Of a stretch of DNA of 64,000 nucleotides, positions 61,914 through 64,000 are shown piece by piece. The notes below the pieces were generated by a model. The model made no database searches and was not told the DNA's origin. It saw nothing but the letters and a program-made list of their open reading frames with translations. How positions within the stretch are numbered: position 1 is the first letter of the stretch; each line of letters begins with the position of its first letter. The stretch covers positions 248,001 to 312,000 of the forward strand of contig NW_024104669.1 of assembly GCF_003945595.2 (NCBI RefSeq). Direction: 5' to 3'. A program made the position numbers and the translations under genes. The stretch comes from Pipra filicauda. Its lineage: Eukaryota; Chordata; Aves; Passeriformes; Pipridae.

Positions 61914-64000
61914 CTGTTGTATATGTCATCCACATGCCAAAGAAGAACACATAGCTCTGCAGAGATTGTCGAAGAAAATTTGGCTACAAATCAATTATAT
62001 AAATATAGAATGGGTGAATCACCAGAATTCAAATAAAATCTCTATTTCCCTCAGAAATGTTCAGAGATGTCAAGAGCCACTGCATTAGAATGAAAAACTA
62101 AAATCCTTTCACCATGTTCATTTTGGAAACATTTGTTGCTGTGAAAGAATGTGGAATGGCAGTCTTGGCTCACAAGGAGAGGGACTCCATGGGACAGAGT
62201 CCTTGGACGGCTCCTGACAGCAGCCTGCAATAGGTTTTTTGGCTGAGGTTCCTGTGCAGCAGGCGTGGATTCCCTCACTGGGGACTCCCCATTGCTGCCT
62301 GGGGCAGCACACATGCCTGGGGTCATATAAACCCTGTGGGACCCTTCTAGGCCTGGGTAGAGTTACTTTCATCACCAGGATTTTCAAACAGCAGCAGATA
62401 CTCCATAGCCCATCTCATATGTTCTTATTTTCGCTCTCCAAATTTAAAAGAGCAACCACTTCATGCAGCTGGTAAAACATCATATCCAAGGACACCTCTA
62501 CACCCTGCCACCTCTTGCTAACTCCTACGTAAGCTTTCTCAATCCTAAGTAGTTTTACCTCAAACACCTCTGTGCACCCCAGTGTACACTCAAGTCAATC
62601 TGTGTTTAGCCTGTGCAGAAGAGTATTCATCAACAAAGGTGAGTCATTCAGATATTCAAAGCTGAATACAGGCCTATGTGGAGAGCTGATCAAAAGTCAT
62701 CTTTGACATATATTCGGATTGTAGAATGAAACTTCTGTGCAATGATTTTGAGACAATTATTTTTCAAAAATTACAACACAAAATAATTGAGATAAAAAAG
62801 ACACATTACAGTTCTTTCCTCCCTGAATGGAATTTTAACAAATAGATTTCTGAAGAGATAGAAAAAAAAAAAGCATATACTATTTTTCTTTCAGGCTTCA
62901 GAGTCTTAATAAAAATATCCCTGTCAGGCCAAATGGGGCAATGGTACAGAAAAGCATGTTTATAAAAATATTAGTGAACATATTTGCTTAATCTACCATA
63001 TACCCACTCCTATTGTAGCAGCTGTGGTTTTAGGTGTTACTGTTTACAGTTTTCTCCTTGACAGCATTTATTGTTACTGCACACCTGGCTTGAGTTTCTC
63101 ACCAACTGCTCGCTTAAAGTCCATGTTGCAGCTCACTGTTACTGTGCATTTATATCCCAGTTATTTGATTTGTATGTGTGGGGGGTGATTTTTGTTTGTT
63201 TGTTTTGTGGTGTTTTGTTTGTTTGTTTGTTTGTTGTTTTCTATTTTCTAGTGAAGAGTTATAGATTGCCTACAGGCCTGATTTGTACCTCATTGATCTC
63301 AGTTAACCAAATGGCAAATATCATTATAAAACCAACCACATTAGGCAGTGGACTTTAAATGGCAGATCATAGGTCCTTGTTCTCAGAAGCCCATGCTGCA
63401 GTTCTACAAGCCTGTTGTCATTGTGCTGGTTAGAAATGCTTGCTGTTCTTCTCTTAAGTACTGCTTTTATAGTATCATTTACTAACCACTCTGTTTATTT
63501 ATAGAGGTTGATGCCAAGTTTCTGTCTGATAGCTTGGAGCTACGATTACTCAAAAAAATCTTCTCTTGTTCCAAAAATAACATAGATAATGTCTTGCATT
63601 TACTGGTTAGTGTTGGCATATGGCATATATTGCCACATTTTGAGGAAATAGCTTGCAATAATAATGAGAAAATGTGCCCATTGTGAAGTTTTATAAGAAT
63701 TTTCATTGAAAACTTACTTAGTAATTCCTCTATTAAGAAATTATTCTTGATGGAATTGTTAATGTGAGTATTTAAAAATAAGTTTGCCCACTTTTAAGGT
63801 AGGCAAGTTTTCTATTTTACTGAATTCTTTTGGGGTAAGTTTTTTTATACTGATATGAGAAAAGTTTCTCTAACAAAATTGTACCAGCAGGAGCATGTCA
63901 AGAGTATTAAAAATGGCTGTGGGCAGTTCAGCAATGGGAACATTTTCAGCAGCCTCTGGTGGTTGAAGGACAACATAAATGGCTGAAGGAAGACTAACCT
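61914..64000. other. intergenic, no gene recognised
   Basis: AT-rich sequence with a TTTG tandem tract at 63188-63240. No exon of the neighbour expected from mammalian order (ATP6V1C1) is seen. Confidence 0.55.
63188..63240 (+). repeat. (TTTG)n microsatellite
   Basis: Two runs of GTTT units, broken by GTGGTG, cover about 50 bp. Confidence 0.85.

Noticed and set aside
36000..64000. Search for exons of ATP6V1C1, the neighbour expected from mammalian order
   Set aside because: No CpG-island promoter and no matching peptide were seen, so the gene probably lies beyond the window.
1..64000. CRISPR arrays, operons, bacterial promoters, Rho-independent terminators
   Set aside because: The sequence is vertebrate nuclear DNA with spliced genes and avian retroelements; no such structures are present.

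Overview
The window is vertebrate nuclear DNA, most likely from a passerine bird. It holds one intron-rich gene with GT-AG introns, a GC-rich CpG-island promoter, long AT-rich noncoding stretches, CR1 LINE fragments, avian endogenous-retrovirus solo LTRs, and a tRNA-Ile/CR1 composite SINE resembling the passerine TguSINE1. Two 3'-end copies of an RTE-like retrotransposon narrow the lineage further if they are AviRTE, which from memory is patchily distributed in birds and, within passerines, reported from suboscines. That last step is inference.

The gene is AZIN1 (antizyme inhibitor 1), on the minus strand from about 35.77 kb (TATA box, CpG island) to about 8.79 kb (distal poly(A) site). I could join all ten coding exons with consistent splice phases: 23015-23116, 20804-20977, 20372-20544, 16650-16784, 15027-15108, 14107-14181, 12848-13013, 12200-12318, 11812-12026 and 11086-11197. 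They give 1353 nt, or 450 residues plus a stop. The product is an ornithine-decarboxylase-like fold that has lost the catalytic residues. It acts by binding antizyme and so spares ornithine decarboxylase and polyamine uptake.

Two 5' noncoding exons (about 35484-35765 and 29632-29769) rebuild the regulatory leader known from AZIN1 mRNA. A 52-codon upstream coding region starts at AUU, runs across intron 1 and ends in a Pro-Pro-Trp motif three residues before its last codon, followed by four in-frame stop codons. Short AUG-initiated uORFs surround it: one ends two bases before the AUU, one starts inside the stop stack, and one ends one base before the main AUG.

Layout: 1-8.8 kb is intergenic sequence 3' of AZIN1, with a composite SINE, a CR1 fragment and an orphan GC-rich island at about 6.9-7.35 kb. 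8.8-35.8 kb is AZIN1. 36-64 kb is gene-poor intergenic DNA upstream of AZIN1, with two minus-strand solo LTRs (39955-40549 and 61275-61913, the second with a perfect 5-bp target-site duplication), a CR1 fragment, an ancient MIR-like SINE and a convergent pair of RTE-like 3' ends at 60.06-61.21 kb. No second protein-coding gene is supported.
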